DNA from: Palsa-504 sp963835775 | GTDB taxonomy: Bacteria > Actinomycetota > Actinomycetes > Streptosporangiales > Streptosporangiaceae | NCBI GenBank assembly: GCA_963835775.1 | Contig: CAWIHB010000024.1 | Span: 434,001-498,000, forward strand | Direction of reading: 5' to 3' | Length of the DNA: 64,000 nt | In this document: piece by piece, positions 7,461-15,584 of the stretch | Numbering within the stretch: position 1 is the stretch's first letter | Layout: each line of letters opens with the position of its first letter | The notes under the pieces: generated by a model | The model's database searches: none | What the model saw: the letters and a program-made list of their open reading frames with translations, nothing else | Told to the model about the DNA's origin: nothing | Program-made: the position numbers and the translations under genes

Positions 7461-7928
7461 CTAGCCGCCGACGTCCGCCGCGGTCCCGGACGTGATACGG
7501 ATCAGCTCGCCGAACGACGTCGGGAACACCGTGTGCGGATGCCCGGCCGCCGCCCAGACCTCGTCGTACTTATCCAGCCAGGTATCGACCAGGGTGCGGA
7601 CCGGGGCCGGGTGGCCGACCGGGGCCACGCCGCCGATGGCCTGGCCGGTCCACTCCCGGACCGACCGAGCGTCGGCCCGCTGGACCACCGAGGCGCCGGT
7701 CAGCGCCGCTACCCGGGCTGTGTCCACCCGGTGGGCGCCGCTGGTCATGACGAGCAGCGGCGCCCCGTCGGCGCTGAAGATCAGGCTGTTGGCGATCGCG
7801 CCGACCTCGCAGCCGAGTTGCGCCGCGGCGGTGGCGGCGGTCGGCGCGGGTTCGGGCAGTTCCCTGACCTGCCCGGCCACGTCCAGGTCGCGGAGCACGG
7901 CGGCGAATTCGCTGAAGTCAACAGGCAT
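7461..7928 (-). CDS. YbaK/EbsC-family aminoacyl-tRNA deacylase-like protein
   Basis: The 155-residue protein has the YbaK/prolyl-tRNA synthetase editing-domain fold: the N-terminal TAAAQLGCEVGAIANSLIF segment with the conserved Asn, SGAHRVDTARVAALTGA, and the GGVAPVGHP motif at about residue 100. Such proteins hydrolyse mischarged aminoacyl-tRNAs in trans or act on related substrates; the exact substrate cannot be read from sequence. It lies between pncB and pncA on the same strand with gaps of 89 and 65 bp. Confidence 0.88.
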   Translation of the reverse strand: MPVDFSEFAAVLRDLDVAGQVRELPEPAPTAATAAAQLGCEVGAIANSLIFSADGAPLLVMTSGAHRVDTARVAALTGASVVQRADARSVREWTGQAIGGVAPVGHPAPVRTLVDTWLDKYDEVWAAAGHPHTVFPTSFGELIRITSGTAADVGG

Positions 7929-8017
7929 GCGTGCAGGTTAGCCGGGCCGCCCGCGGCCCGGCTAACCCTTTTAGGACGGGTAGCAGCAGGAGTCCGAGGA
8001 TGCGGATTTGATAACGA

Positions 8018-9406
8018 TTACGGATCGGCGCCGTCCGGGTCGAACACGGTGGGGATGGCCGGGTAGCCACGGGACAGCTGCAGCGCGTAGGGCGGCAGTT
8101 CGGCCAGCGCCTCCCGGTGCTGGGTCCGCGCCGCCTCGGCCCCGGCGCGGCCCACGATCTCGCCCGAGGTCACCAGGGGCACCAGCAGCTCCCGGTCGAG
8201 CGGCCCGGTGTCCGGCGGGATCAGGCTGACCCGCTCGGCCAGCGCGGTGCCGTGCTCGTCGCGGTGCCGCACCGCCCACTTGCGTCCGCCCCGGCCGGGC
8301 TTGCCCACCGACCGCTTGGCCACCGGGACCATCTCGCTGTCGTCGTCGTTGGACGAGGCCCGGGCGACCAGCTTGTACACCAGGGCCGCCGTCGGCGCCC
8401 CGGACCCGGTGACCAGCGAGGTGCCCACCCCGTAGCCGTCGACCGGGACCGCGGCCAGCGCCGCGATGGAGTACTCGTCCAGGTCGCCGGTCAGGATGAT
8501 CCGGGTGTGCGTAGCGCCCAGCGAATCGAGCAGCTCGCGCACCCGCCGGGCCAGCACGGGCAGGTCACCGCTGTCGATCCGGACCGCGCCCAGGTCCTGG
8601 CCCGCCACCTCGATCGCGGTCCGCACCGCGCGCGGCACGTCGTAGGTGTCGACCAGCAGCGTGGTCGCCCGGCCGAGCGAGGAGATCTGGGTGGCGAAGG
8701 CGTGCCGCTCGCTGTCATGAACCAGGGTGAAGGAGTGCGCGCTGGTGCCCGCGCTCGGGATGCCGTACTCCTGCCGCGCGCGCAGGTTCGAGGTGGACGC
8801 GAAGCCCGCGATGTAGGCGGCGCGCGCGCTGGCCACCGCGGCCCGCTCGTGCGTCCGCCGCGAGCCCATCTCGATCAGCGGGCGGTCCCCGGCCGCCGTC
8901 ACCATCCGGGACGCGGCCGACGCGATCGCGCTGTCGTGGTTCAGGATGGACAGTGCGACGGTCTCCAGCAGAACGGCCTCAGCGAACGTGCCCTCCACCA
9001 CCAGGATGGGGGAGCCGGGGAAGTAGCAGTCGCCCTCGGAGTAGCCCCAGATGTTTCCGGTGAAACGGTAAGATTCGAGGAAACCTAGCGTCGGAGCGTC
9101 CACGATGCCCGCGCCACCGAGGAACTCCAGTTCGGCCGGGCCGAACCGGAACCGCTCGATGGCGTCGAGCAGCCGCCCAGTGCCCGCCACGACGCCGTAC
9201 CGTCGGCCATGCGGCAAGTGCCTGGCGAATACCTCGAAGATGGCCCGGCGGTGGGCCGCGCCGCTGCGCAGCGCGGCCTGCAGCATGGTCAGCTCATAAT
9301 GGTCGGTCAGCAGGGCGGTACCAAGCAGTGCAGTATCAGGCTGGGCGGTATCAGGCTGGGCCGAGTCATCCACGGGTGCGGATAGGTGGTTCACCGAATT
9401 GGTCAC
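8018..9406 (-). CDS. pncB: Nicotinate phosphoribosyltransferase
   Basis: The 462-residue enzyme converts nicotinate and PRPP to nicotinate mononucleotide in NAD salvage. Family signatures include LLTDHYELTMLQA near the N-terminus, FTGNIWGYSEGDCYFPGSP, MGSRRTHERAAVASARAAY with the phospho-accepting His region, GTSAHSFTL, and RIDSGDLPVLAR. Length is normal for the actinobacterial type. The first ~30 residues contain a short repeat (AQPDTAQPDTALLGTALL) and are poorly conserved, so the true start may be later. It is divergent from clpS with only 35 bp between starts. Confidence 0.95.
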   Translation of the reverse strand: MTNSVNHLSAPVDDSAQPDTAQPDTALLGTALLTDHYELTMLQAALRSGAAHRRAIFEVFARHLPHGRRYGVVAGTGRLLDAIERFRFGPAELEFLGGAGIVDAPTLGFLESYRFTGNIWGYSEGDCYFPGSPILVVEGTFAEAVLLETVALSILNHDSAIASAASRMVTAAGDRPLIEMGSRRTHERAAVASARAAYIAGFASTSNLRARQEYGIPSAGTSAHSFTLVHDSERHAFATQISSLGRATTLLVDTYDVPRAVRTAIEVAGQDLGAVRIDSGDLPVLARRVRELLDSLGATHTRIILTGDLDEYSIAALAAVPVDGYGVGTSLVTGSGAPTAALVYKLVARASSNDDDSEMVPVAKRSVGKPGRGGRKWAVRHRDEHGTALAERVSLIPPDTGPLDRELLVPLVTSGEIVGRAGAEAARTQHREALAELPPYALQLSRGYPAIPTVFDPDGADP

Positions 9407-9441
9407 AGGTGGAAGACTACGGAAGAAGGAGGTGAGTAGTT

Positions 9442-9729
9442 GTGAGCGTGGCGCCCGCTGAGGTGGATCTCCCGCGGTCCGCGGACAACCCGGTATCAGA
9501 CAAGCCCTGGGTCACCATCGTGTGGAACGACCCGGTGAACCTGATGTCCTACGTGACGTACGTGTTCCAGCATGTCTTCGGCTACCCGAAGAAGAAGGCG
9601 ACCAAGCTGATGCTCGACGTGCACCACAAGGGCAAGGCGGTGGTCGCCGCCGGGGCCAGGGAGGCGATGGAGCACAACGTCGAGGTACTGCACGGCTACG
9701 GCCTGTGGGCCACGGTCAAGCAGGACTAG
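9442..9729 (+). CDS. clpS: ATP-dependent Clp protease adaptor ClpS
   Basis: The 95-residue protein has the ClpS core: VTIVWNDPVNLMSYVTYVF, then GYPKKKATKLMLDVHHKGKAVV and the AREAMEHNVEVLHGYGLWATV tail. It delivers N-degron substrates to ClpC/ClpA-ClpP; the N-D-P segment and the downstream HxxG region line the N-terminal-residue pocket. The GTG start at 9442 follows GAAGGAGGTGAG. It heads a block (clpS, DUF2017, mec, cysO, cysM) with the same order in M. tuberculosis. Confidence 0.96.
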   Translation: MSVAPAEVDLPRSADNPVSDKPWVTIVWNDPVNLMSYVTYVFQHVFGYPKKKATKLMLDVHHKGKAVVAAGAREAMEHNVEVLHGYGLWATVKQD

Positions 9730-9744
9730 CGGTACCCGCCACCC

Positions 9745-10389
9745 ATGCAACCGTTCCGGCCAACGAGGGGCGGCGGCGTGCGAGCCTGGCTCGCCGCCTC
9801 CGAGGCGTCCCTGCTGCGCAACCTGGTCGACCAGGTGGTGGACCTGATCACCCCGGACAGCCAGCAGGATCCCAAGAGCCAGGCTCCAAAGAGCAAGGAT
9901 CCGAAGAGCAAGGATCCGAAGAGCAAGGATCCGAAGAGCAAGGATCCGAAGAGCAGAGCCGACGACGAGATCGCCGCCCTGGAGGCGCTGCTGCAGGAGC
10001 CCGCCCCCGGCACCGGCCAGACCATCCCGCAAGATCCGGTGCTGGCCCGGCTGCTGCCCGACGGCTACCGCGATGACCCGGAGGCGGCCGGCGAATTCCG
10101 CAAGTACACCGAGCCCGCACTGCGCACCGCCAAGCAGCAGGCCGCCCAGGAAATGCTGGATTCGCTGCCCGAGGGCGGCGGCCGCATCCAGCTCACCCCC
10201 GACCAGGCCCAGGCTTGGCTCAAGGCCCTGAACGACGTGCGTCTCGCCCTCGGCGTCCGGCTCGACGTGACCGAGGACTTCGAGGACCAGTGGGGCCGCC
10301 TCGCGCCGGAAGACCCGCAGTGGGCCGCGTACGAGGTCTACGCCTGGCTCGGCGCGGTCCAGGAGTCCCTGGTGCAGGCGCTAACCTGA
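9745..10389 (+). CDS. DUF2017 family protein with a tandem-repeat insert
   Basis: The 214-residue protein belongs to an actinobacterial family of unknown function found directly downstream of clpS. The conserved parts are the start (FRPTRGGGVRAWLAASEASLLRNL), the PDGYRDDPEAAGEFRKYTE segment and the C-terminal ALNDVRLALGVRLDVTEDFE. Between them, residues 42-71 are six copies of a KDPKS-like pentapeptide written by 15-bp repeats, giving a Lys/Asp-rich linker not expected in the family. Spacing of 15 bp from clpS and 4 bp to mec suggests an operon. Confidence 0.88.
   Translation: MQPFRPTRGGGVRAWLAASEASLLRNLVDQVVDLITPDSQQDPKSQAPKSKDPKSKDPKSKDPKSKDPKSRADDEIAALEALLQEPAPGTGQTIPQDPVLARLLPDGYRDDPEAAGEFRKYTEPALRTAKQQAAQEMLDSLPEGGGRIQLTPDQAQAWLKALNDVRLALGVRLDVTEDFEDQWGRLAPEDPQWAAYEVYAWLGAVQESLVQALT
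9868..9957 (+). repeat. Six 15-bp tandem repeats within the DUF2017 gene
   Basis: Units of GATCCGAAGAGCAAG; the last four are nearly identical and the first two diverged. The array keeps the frame and encodes repeated KDPKS. Confidence 0.95.
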
Positions 10390-10393
10390 GCCC

Positions 10394-10801
10394 GTGCTGA
10401 CCATCTCCCGCGAGCTGCGTGATCAGATCGTGGCCCATGCCCGCCGCGACCATCCCGACGAGGCCTGCGGCGTGATCGCCGGCCCGGCCGGCCGCGACCG
10501 CCCGGAACGCTTCATCGCCATGGTCAACGCCGAACGGTCCCCGACCTTCTACCGCTTCGACTCCACCGAGCAGTTCAAGGTCTGGCAGCAGATGGACGAG
10601 GCCGACGAGGAACCCGTCGTTATCTACCATTCGCACACCGCCACCGAGGCCTACCCGTCGCGGACCGACATCTCCTACGCCAGCGAACCGCAGGCCCACT
10701 ACGTGCTGGTGTCGACCCGGGACGAGCACCAGACCGAGTTCCGCTCGTACCGCATCGTGGACGGCCAGGTCAGCGAGGAATCCGTGACCGTGACGGAATG
10801 A
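10394..10801 (+). CDS. mec: JAMM/MPN metalloprotease acting on the CysO sulfur carrier (Mec-like)
   Basis: The 135-residue MPN-domain protein has the JAMM zinc signature: E23 in DEACGVIAG, then HSHTATEAYPSRTDISYA (H-x-H and the downstream Ser and Asp). In M. tuberculosis the orthologue Mec releases cysteine from the CysO-cysteine adduct. The GTG at 10394 begins 4 bp after the DUF2017 stop. The gene precedes cysO and cysM, matching the Rv1334-Rv1336 operon. Here it may also trim the C-terminal alanine of CysO (see the cysO entry); that is inference. Confidence 0.92.
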   Translation: MLTISRELRDQIVAHARRDHPDEACGVIAGPAGRDRPERFIAMVNAERSPTFYRFDSTEQFKVWQQMDEADEEPVVIYHSHTATEAYPSRTDISYASEPQAHYVLVSTRDEHQTEFRSYRIVDGQVSEESVTVTE

Positions 10802-10862
10802 TTCCGCCTGCGGGCGGGTTGGACGCCAAGGACCGACCAGATAACTCCAGGGAGCGTTGTTC

Positions 10863-11138
10863 ATGGCCATCGAGGTTCGCATCCCGACGATCCTGCGCAC
10901 GTACACCGACGGCGCCAAGCAAGTCGAGGGGACCGGATCCACGCTCGCCGAGCTGCTCACCGACCTGGAGAGCAGGCACGGCGGCCTGCGCGACCGGCTG
11001 GTGGATGACGGCGGGCTGCGCCGGTTCGTCAACGTGTACCTGAACGACGAGGACGTCCGCTTCCTGTCCGGCCTGGACACGCCGGTCAAGGACGGCGACA
11101 CGGTCACGGTCCTGCCCGCGGTGGCCGGCGGCGCCTAG
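10863..11138 (+). CDS. cysO: Sulfur-carrier protein CysO (MoaD/ThiS family)
   Basis: The 91-residue ubiquitin-fold protein starts MAIEVRIPTILRTYTDGAK; the ATG at 10863 is chosen because it follows CAGGGAGCG and matches CysO N-termini. The C-terminus reads TVTVLPAVAGGA. In M. tuberculosis CysO the di-glycine is terminal and carries the thiocarboxylate used by CysM. Here one Ala follows Gly-Gly, so removal of that residue is probably needed. The adjacent JAMM protease is a natural candidate, as proposed for other carriers with extended tails. It is followed by cysM after 51 bp. Confidence 0.93.
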   Translation: MAIEVRIPTILRTYTDGAKQVEGTGSTLAELLTDLESRHGGLRDRLVDDGGLRRFVNVYLNDEDVRFLSGLDTPVKDGDTVTVLPAVAGGA

Positions 11139-11189
11139 GATCCCGCCGTACCGGCTGAGCTGTCCTTATTTATCCGAACGGATCAGGGT

Positions 11190-12149
11190 TTGCGCTACGA
11201 GAACCTGCTCGACTCCCTCGGCGGTACGCCGCTGGTGGGCCTGCCGCGCATGTCACCGGCTTGTCGGCCCGGAGCCGAGGTCCGGCTGTGGGCCAAGCTG
11301 GAAGACAGGAACCCGACCGGCTCGGTCAAGGACCGCGCCGCGTTCTTCATGGTCGCCCAGGCCGAGAAGGACGGGCTGCTCTCGCCCGGCGCGACGATCA
11401 TCGAGCCCACCTCGGGGAACACCGGCATCTCCCTGGCCATGGTGGCCAAGCTGCGCGGCTACCGGCTGATCGTGGTCATGCCGGAGAACACCAGCGAGGA
11501 ACGCCGCCAGCTGCTGCGCATGTACGGGGCCGAGATCATCGGGTCCCCGGCCGCGGGCGGCTCCAACGAAGCGGTCCGGGTGGCCAAGCGGGTCGCGGCC
11601 GAACATCCTGACTGGGTCATGCTCTACCAGTACGGCAACGAGGCCAACGCCCGCGCGCACTACGAGACGACCGGCCCCGAGCTGCTGGCCGACCTGCCCG
11701 GCATCACGCACTTCGTGGCGGGCCTGGGCACCACCGGCACGCTGATGGGGGTCGGCCGCTACCTGCGCGAGCACAAGCCCGACGTCAAGATCGTCGCCGC
11801 CGAGCCGCGCTACGGCGAGCTGGTCTACGGGCTGCGCAACGTGGACGAGGGTTTCGTCCCCGAGCTGTATGACCCGTCCGTGCTGACCACCAGGTTCTCG
11901 GTGTCCTCGGCCGATGCCCTGCGCCGGACCAGGGATCTGGTCGGCACGGAAGGCATCTTCGCCGGCATCTCGGCCGGCGCGGCCCTGCACGCCGGCCTGG
12001 CCATGGCGGCCAAGGCCGTCGCCGCGGGCGAGCCGGCCGACATCGCCGTCCTGATCGCCGACGGCGGCTGGAAATACCTGTCCACCGGCGCCTACGACGG
12101 CACCCTCGACGAAGCCGAATCCCGCCTCGAAGGCCAGCTCTGGGCGTGA
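11190..12149 (+). CDS. cysM: O-phosphoserine/CysO-dependent cysteine synthase
   Basis: The 319-residue fold-type II PLP enzyme has the PLP lysine K47 in NPTGSVKDRAA, the phosphate loop PTSGNTGIS and the GLGTTGTLMGVGRYL glycine-rich loop. The N-terminus (ENLLDSLGGTPLVGLPRMSP, VRLWAKLEDRNPTGS) closely resembles M. tuberculosis CysM, which uses O-phosphoserine and CysO thiocarboxylate rather than sulfide. The gene's place after mec and cysO supports this subtype. A TTG at 11190 is the best start, aligning with known N-termini. The 3' end overlaps the possible GTG of the next gene. Confidence 0.94.
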   Translation: MRYENLLDSLGGTPLVGLPRMSPACRPGAEVRLWAKLEDRNPTGSVKDRAAFFMVAQAEKDGLLSPGATIIEPTSGNTGISLAMVAKLRGYRLIVVMPENTSEERRQLLRMYGAEIIGSPAAGGSNEAVRVAKRVAAEHPDWVMLYQYGNEANARAHYETTGPELLADLPGITHFVAGLGTTGTLMGVGRYLREHKPDVKIVAAEPRYGELVYGLRNVDEGFVPELYDPSVLTTRFSVSSADALRRTRDLVGTEGIFAGISAGAALHAGLAMAAKAVAAGEPADIAVLIADGGWKYLSTGAYDGTLDEAESRLEGQLWA

Positions 12150-12160
12150 TAATGGCGGGC

Positions 12161-12916
12161 ATGCAGCTCACTGTGGTTGGGTGTTCGGGAAGCTTTCCGG
12201 GGCCGGAAAGTCCCGCGTCGTGTTACCTGTTGGAGGCCGAGGGGTTCCGGCTCGTCGTGGACATGGGAAACGGGGCGCTCGGGGGGCTGCAGCGGCATGC
12301 GGAGCTGTTCGGAATCGACGCGATCTGCGTATCCCATCTGCACGTGGACCACTGCGTCGACCTGAGCTCGTACTGGGTGGCGCGGCGGTACGCGCCGGAC
12401 GGGATCCGGCCGGCCATCCCGGTTTACGGCCCGGCCGGGACCGCGAAGCGAGTGGCGGGCTTCGGCGGCGAGGACGAAGCCGCCATCCGGGATCGTTTCG
12501 ACGTCCGCGAGCTGGGCTCAGGCCCAGTCGAGATCGGTCCCTTCCGCATCACAACCGAGCGCATGAACCACCCGGTGGAGACGTTCGGGTTCCGGATCGA
12601 GCACGACGGCTGGCGGCTGGCCTACTCGGCGGACACCGGCGAAACCGACGCGCTGGTCCGGCTGGCCGAAGGTGCGGACCTGCTGCTGTGCGAGGCATCG
12701 TTCCTCGACGGGCCCGCCAACCCGCCCGACCTGCACCTGACCGCCCGGCAGGCAGGCGCGTACGCGGCCCGGGCCGGGGCCGGACAGCTGGTCCTCACCC
12801 ACCTGGTGGCCTGGTACGACCGGGACCGGTCGCTGGACGAGGCGGCCGGGACCTACCGTGGTCCGCTGTCGGCGGCGACAGCCGGGCTGGTCCTCGGGCC
12901 AGGAGCGGCCCGGTAG
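12161..12916 (+). CDS. Metallo-beta-lactamase-fold hydrolase, Rv1339-like
   Basis: The protein (251 residues from the ATG at 12161) has the MBL zinc motif SHLHVDHCVDL (HxHxDH), a later His in MNHPVETFGFRIEH, the Asp of YSADTGETD and His of LTHLVAWYD. The start MQLTVVGCSGSFPGPESPASCYL is typical of the family. The M. tuberculosis orthologue Rv1339 has been described as an atypical cyclic-AMP phosphodiesterase; that activity here is inferred only from orthology and synteny. An upstream in-frame GTG (12146) and ATG (12152) are alternatives that overlap the cysM stop. Confidence 0.88.
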   Translation: MQLTVVGCSGSFPGPESPASCYLLEAEGFRLVVDMGNGALGGLQRHAELFGIDAICVSHLHVDHCVDLSSYWVARRYAPDGIRPAIPVYGPAGTAKRVAGFGGEDEAAIRDRFDVRELGSGPVEIGPFRITTERMNHPVETFGFRIEHDGWRLAYSADTGETDALVRLAEGADLLLCEASFLDGPANPPDLHLTARQAGAYAARAGAGQLVLTHLVAWYDRDRSLDEAAGTYRGPLSAATAGLVLGPGAAR

Positions 12917-12934
12917 CCGGATAGGCTGTGCGTC

Positions 12935-13651
12935 ATGTCTCGACCCGACGGGCGATCCGTCACCCAACTACGGCCGGTGCAGCTGACCCGCGGCTGGCTC
13001 GATCACGCGGAGGGATCGGTGCTGGTGGAATTCGGCCGCACCCGGGTCCTGTGCGCCGCGAGCGTCACCGAGGACGTGCCGCGCTGGCGGCGCGGCAGCG
13101 GCCTGGGCTGGGTGACCGCCGAATACGCCATGCTGCCGCGGGCCACCAACACCCGCGGTGACCGCGAATCGGTCAAGGGCCGCCTGGGCGGCCGGACCCA
13201 GGAGATATCCCGGCTGGTCGGGCGTTCGCTACGGGCCTGCGTGGACTACAAGGCACTCGGCGAGAACACCATCGTGATCGACTGCGACGTGCTGCAGGCC
13301 GACGGCGGCACCCGCACCGCCGCGGTGACCGGCGGCTACGTCGCGCTGGCCGACGCCGTGGCCTGGCTGCGGGACCGGAAGCGGACCAAGGGCGACCCGC
13401 TGCTCACCTCGGTGGCTGCGGTCAGCGTCGGCGTGGTGGACGGCGAGCCCCGGCTCGACCTGTGCTACGAGGAGGACGTGGCGGCCGACACCGACATGAA
13501 CGTGGTCTGCACGGCCAGCGGCGACTTCGTGGAAATCCAGGGCACCGCCGAGCGCGAGCCGTTCAGCCGCGACCTGCTCGGCCAGCTGCTCGATCTTGCC
13601 GTGGCCGGCTGCGGTGAGCTGACCCGGCTGCAGCGTGCCGCCCTCGGCTGA
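12935..13651 (+). CDS. rph: Ribonuclease PH
   Basis: The 238-residue phosphorolytic 3'-5' exoribonuclease trims tRNA 3' ends. Signatures include GSVLVEFGRTRVLCAASV, NTRGDRESVKGRLGGRTQE, the phosphate-site RTQEISRLVGRSLR, and DCDVLQADGGTRTAAVTGGY. Length matches the family (about 240). The ATG at 12935 is 18 bp after the previous stop. The gene overlaps rdgB by 17 bases, and the rph-rdgB pairing is widely conserved. Confidence 0.97.
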   Translation: MSRPDGRSVTQLRPVQLTRGWLDHAEGSVLVEFGRTRVLCAASVTEDVPRWRRGSGLGWVTAEYAMLPRATNTRGDRESVKGRLGGRTQEISRLVGRSLRACVDYKALGENTIVIDCDVLQADGGTRTAAVTGGYVALADAVAWLRDRKRTKGDPLLTSVAAVSVGVVDGEPRLDLCYEEDVAADTDMNVVCTASGDFVEIQGTAEREPFSRDLLGQLLDLAVAGCGELTRLQRAALG

Positions 13652-14261
13652 TCCGGTCGTCCTGGCCACCAGGAACGCCGCCAAGCTCCGCGAGTTGGCC
13701 CGGATCCTGGCCGCCGGTGACACTGCGGTCCGGCTGGTCAGCCTGGAGGAGTTCCCCGACGCGCCCGATGTGCCCGAGACCGGCGCTACGTTCGAGGAGA
13801 ACGCGCTGCTGAAGGCCCATGCCATCGCCCGCCACACCGGCCTGCCCGCGGTGGCGGACGACTCGGGATTGTGCGTGGACGCGCTGAACGGCATGCCCGG
13901 CGTGCTGTCCGCCCGCTGGGCCGGGCAGCACGGGGACGACAAGGCCAACCTGGACCTGGTCCTGGCCCAGGTCGCGGACGTGCCTGACGGCCGCCTCACC
14001 GCCCGGTTCACCTGCGCCGCCGCCCTGGCCGTGCCGCGGCGCGGCTTCGCCGAATGGGTGGTGACCAGGAATGTCGAGGGCCGCCTGATCCGGTCCCCGC
14101 GTGGCAGCGGCGGGTTCGGTTACGACCCGATCTTCCTGCCGGACGGGTTCACCCAGACCACGGCGGAAATGACCGCGGAAGAGAAGGACGCCATCAGCCA
14201 CCGGGGCCGTGCCTTCCGCGCGCTGGCCCCGTTCATCGCTGCCGCTGCGGGCGAAGGTTAG
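13635..14261 (+). CDS. rdgB: dITP/XTP pyrophosphatase (HAM1/RdgB family)
   Basis: The 208-residue enzyme cleaves non-canonical purine triphosphates to monophosphates, cleaning the nucleotide pool. It has VVLATRNAAKLREL at the N-terminus, FEENALLKAHAIA, ADDSGLCVDALNGMPGVLSARW with catalytic acidic residues, and GGFGYDPIFLP. The GTG start at 13635 overlaps the end of rph by 17 bases, consistent with translational coupling. Length is normal. Confidence 0.96.
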   Translation: MPPSADPVVLATRNAAKLRELARILAAGDTAVRLVSLEEFPDAPDVPETGATFEENALLKAHAIARHTGLPAVADDSGLCVDALNGMPGVLSARWAGQHGDDKANLDLVLAQVADVPDGRLTARFTCAAALAVPRRGFAEWVVTRNVEGRLIRSPRGSGGFGYDPIFLPDGFTQTTAEMTAEEKDAISHRGRAFRALAPFIAAAAGEG

Positions 14262-14291
14262 AATCGCGATCCCCAGTACCAGGGAGGGCTC

Positions 14292-14762
14292 ATGACAGGC
14301 AAGCGGCTCGCGCCGGGCGACCCGGCCCCCGACTTCACCCTGCGGGATGCGGACGGCCAGCCGGTGTCGCTGTCCTCCTATCGCGGCCAGCGGGTCATCG
14401 TGTACTTCTACCCGGCCGCGATGACGCCCGGCTGCACCAAGGAAGCCTGCGACTTCCGCGACAACCTGGCCGACCTGAACGACGCGGGCCTGGCGGTGCT
14501 CGGCATCTCGCCCGACCAGCCTGCCAAACTGGCCAAGTTCCGGGATAAGGAAGGCCTCACGTTCCCGCTGCTTTCCGACCCGGACCGCACCACGCTCGAG
14601 GCCTACGGCGCGTACGGCGAGAAGATGCTCTACGGCAAGACCACGGTCGGCGTGATCAGGTCCACGTTCGTGATCGGCGCCGACGGCAACGTGGAGAAAG
14701 CCCTGTACGGCGTCAAGGCCACCGGCCACGTCGCCCGGCTGCGGGCCGACCTCGTCGCCTGA
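14292..14762 (+). CDS. bcp: Thioredoxin-dependent thiol peroxidase (Bcp/PrxQ)
   Basis: The 156-residue peroxiredoxin reduces hydroperoxides. The peroxidatic C48 and resolving C53 sit in TPGCTKEACDFRD, five residues apart as in E. coli Bcp. The catalytic Thr/Pro precede C48, and KTTVGVIRSTFVIGADG is the conserved C-terminal part. The ATG at 14292 follows AGGGAGGG. It lies 30 bp after rdgB and precedes the tRNA-Leu. Confidence 0.96.
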   Translation: MTGKRLAPGDPAPDFTLRDADGQPVSLSSYRGQRVIVYFYPAAMTPGCTKEACDFRDNLADLNDAGLAVLGISPDQPAKLAKFRDKEGLTFPLLSDPDRTTLEAYGAYGEKMLYGKTTVGVIRSTFVIGADGNVEKALYGVKATGHVARLRADLVA

Positions 14763-14792
14763 GCGGTACCTTTACTAGCGACCCGGCGACGG

Positions 14793-14878
14793 GCGGGCGT
14801 GGCGGAACGGCAGACGCGGCAGGTTTAGGTCCTGTTGGTGGAGACACCGTGGGGGTTCAAATCCCCCCGCCCGCACCA
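14793..14878 (+). tRNA. tRNA-Leu (anticodon UAG)
   Basis: The acceptor stem GCGGGCG (14793-14799) pairs with CGCCCGC (14868-14874), followed by A and a genome-encoded CCA ending at 14878. The anticodon loop is TTTAGGT, giving TAG. The long variable arm and the TTCAAAT T loop are typical of class II tRNA-Leu. Mobile-element remains begin directly downstream. Confidence 0.97.
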
Positions 14879-14883
14879 AGGGT

Positions 14884-14920
14884 TACCGACAGAACTGCCG
14901 GTGTCATACCGACAGAACTG
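14884..14920. repeat. 14-bp direct repeat immediately after the tRNA
   Basis: TACCGACAGAACTG occurs at 14884-14897 and 14907-14920. It may be the end of a lost insertion sequence, since transposon debris follows; I cannot name the element. Confidence 0.5.
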
Positions 14921-15188
14921 TTTCGGTGACCGTTTCTTATTGTGCCTGCGGGGTCTGACATTGGCTCTGGCCGCCGGGCGGGGCTTGTTGCCGGGCGTCG
15001 GCAGCGGGGTTGCGGTGTTGTGGCGGGTCTGCAGCGTGGCTGCCGCCTGGCTGGTGGTGCTGGTCAGTGGTGGCGGTGGTGCTGCGGGCTGTCAGCCGTC
15101 TGGGAGGTAGTCGCGGAGGCTGGTGCGGCGCCGTGGTGCCCGGCGGGTGCTGCGGGCCTGGCCGGGGGTGGTGAGGGCCCGCCAGGCG
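14921..15188. other. Transposon debris without an intact gene
   Basis: Apart from the minus-strand tail of a transposase-like frame (stop at 15092) that continues the 246-bp module, I see no supportable gene here. Confidence 0.5.
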
Positions 15189-15434
15189 CGGATCTTGCGG
15201 ATGTTGGCGGCCATCAGCAGCAGCGCGGTGAACAGGGAGCAGGCGGCGATGCCGCGGAGGACGGCCAGGGCCACCGCGAGCCCGATGCCGGCCGCGGTGA
15301 ATTGGGCCACCACCAGCCCTACGGTGTCGGCGAAGTAGCTGGCCTGGGTCTCTCCCTCGTACGCCTGCCAGTTGGTGCCGGTGACAAAGCTGACCGCGGT
15401 GTTGAACGACAGGAAGGGCGGCATGCCCGCTGCG
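15092..15434 (-). pseudogene. Chimeric remnant: KdpA internal fragment joined to a transposase C-terminus
   Basis: Read on the minus strand, bases ~15434-15255 encode LSFNTAVSFVTGTNWQAYEG and GLVVAQFTAAGIGLAVALA, a clear match to an internal segment of KdpA (potassium-transporting ATPase subunit A). The frame then passes directly into LLLMAANIRKIRAWRALTT and a basic tail, which resembles the end of a DDE transposase. Neither gene is complete. The inner 246 bp recur at 17632-17877. The transposase family is not certain. Confidence 0.7.
15189..15434. repeat. 246-bp direct repeat, copy 1 (kdpA/transposase module)
   Basis: The segment is identical to 17632-17877 except for one base (G at 15236, A at 17679). 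The two copies are in the same orientation on either side of the IS256-family element. Confidence 0.95.
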
Positions 15435-15440
15435 GAACAG

Positions 15441-15584
15441 GGGCACGAGGCATCGCCGACGATGGTGCGGCGGCTGATGTACCAGGCCGGATGGCGGCTG
15501 CAGTCCAATAACAAGTCCATGGCGAAAAGCCTCCCGCACCCGGACCGGAACGCCCAGTTCGGCTACATCAGCGAGCAGGCCGAG
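15441..15584 (+). pseudogene. ISAzo13-family transposase fragment
   Basis: The plus-strand frame reads SPTMVRRLMYQAGWRLQSNN and LPHPDRNAQFGYISEQAE, matching the ISAzo13 transposase motif in which a 'GYSLQANRKT' element precedes 'HPDRDAQF.YIN'. About 48 residues remain. The fragment stops at the left end of the IS256-family element, which appears to have inserted into it. Confidence 0.75.

Noticed and set aside
14937..15539. Minus-strand frame of 200 codons next to the tRNA
   Set aside because: It is a shadow of the kdpA/transposase remnant in another frame, rich in His/Pro/Arg.
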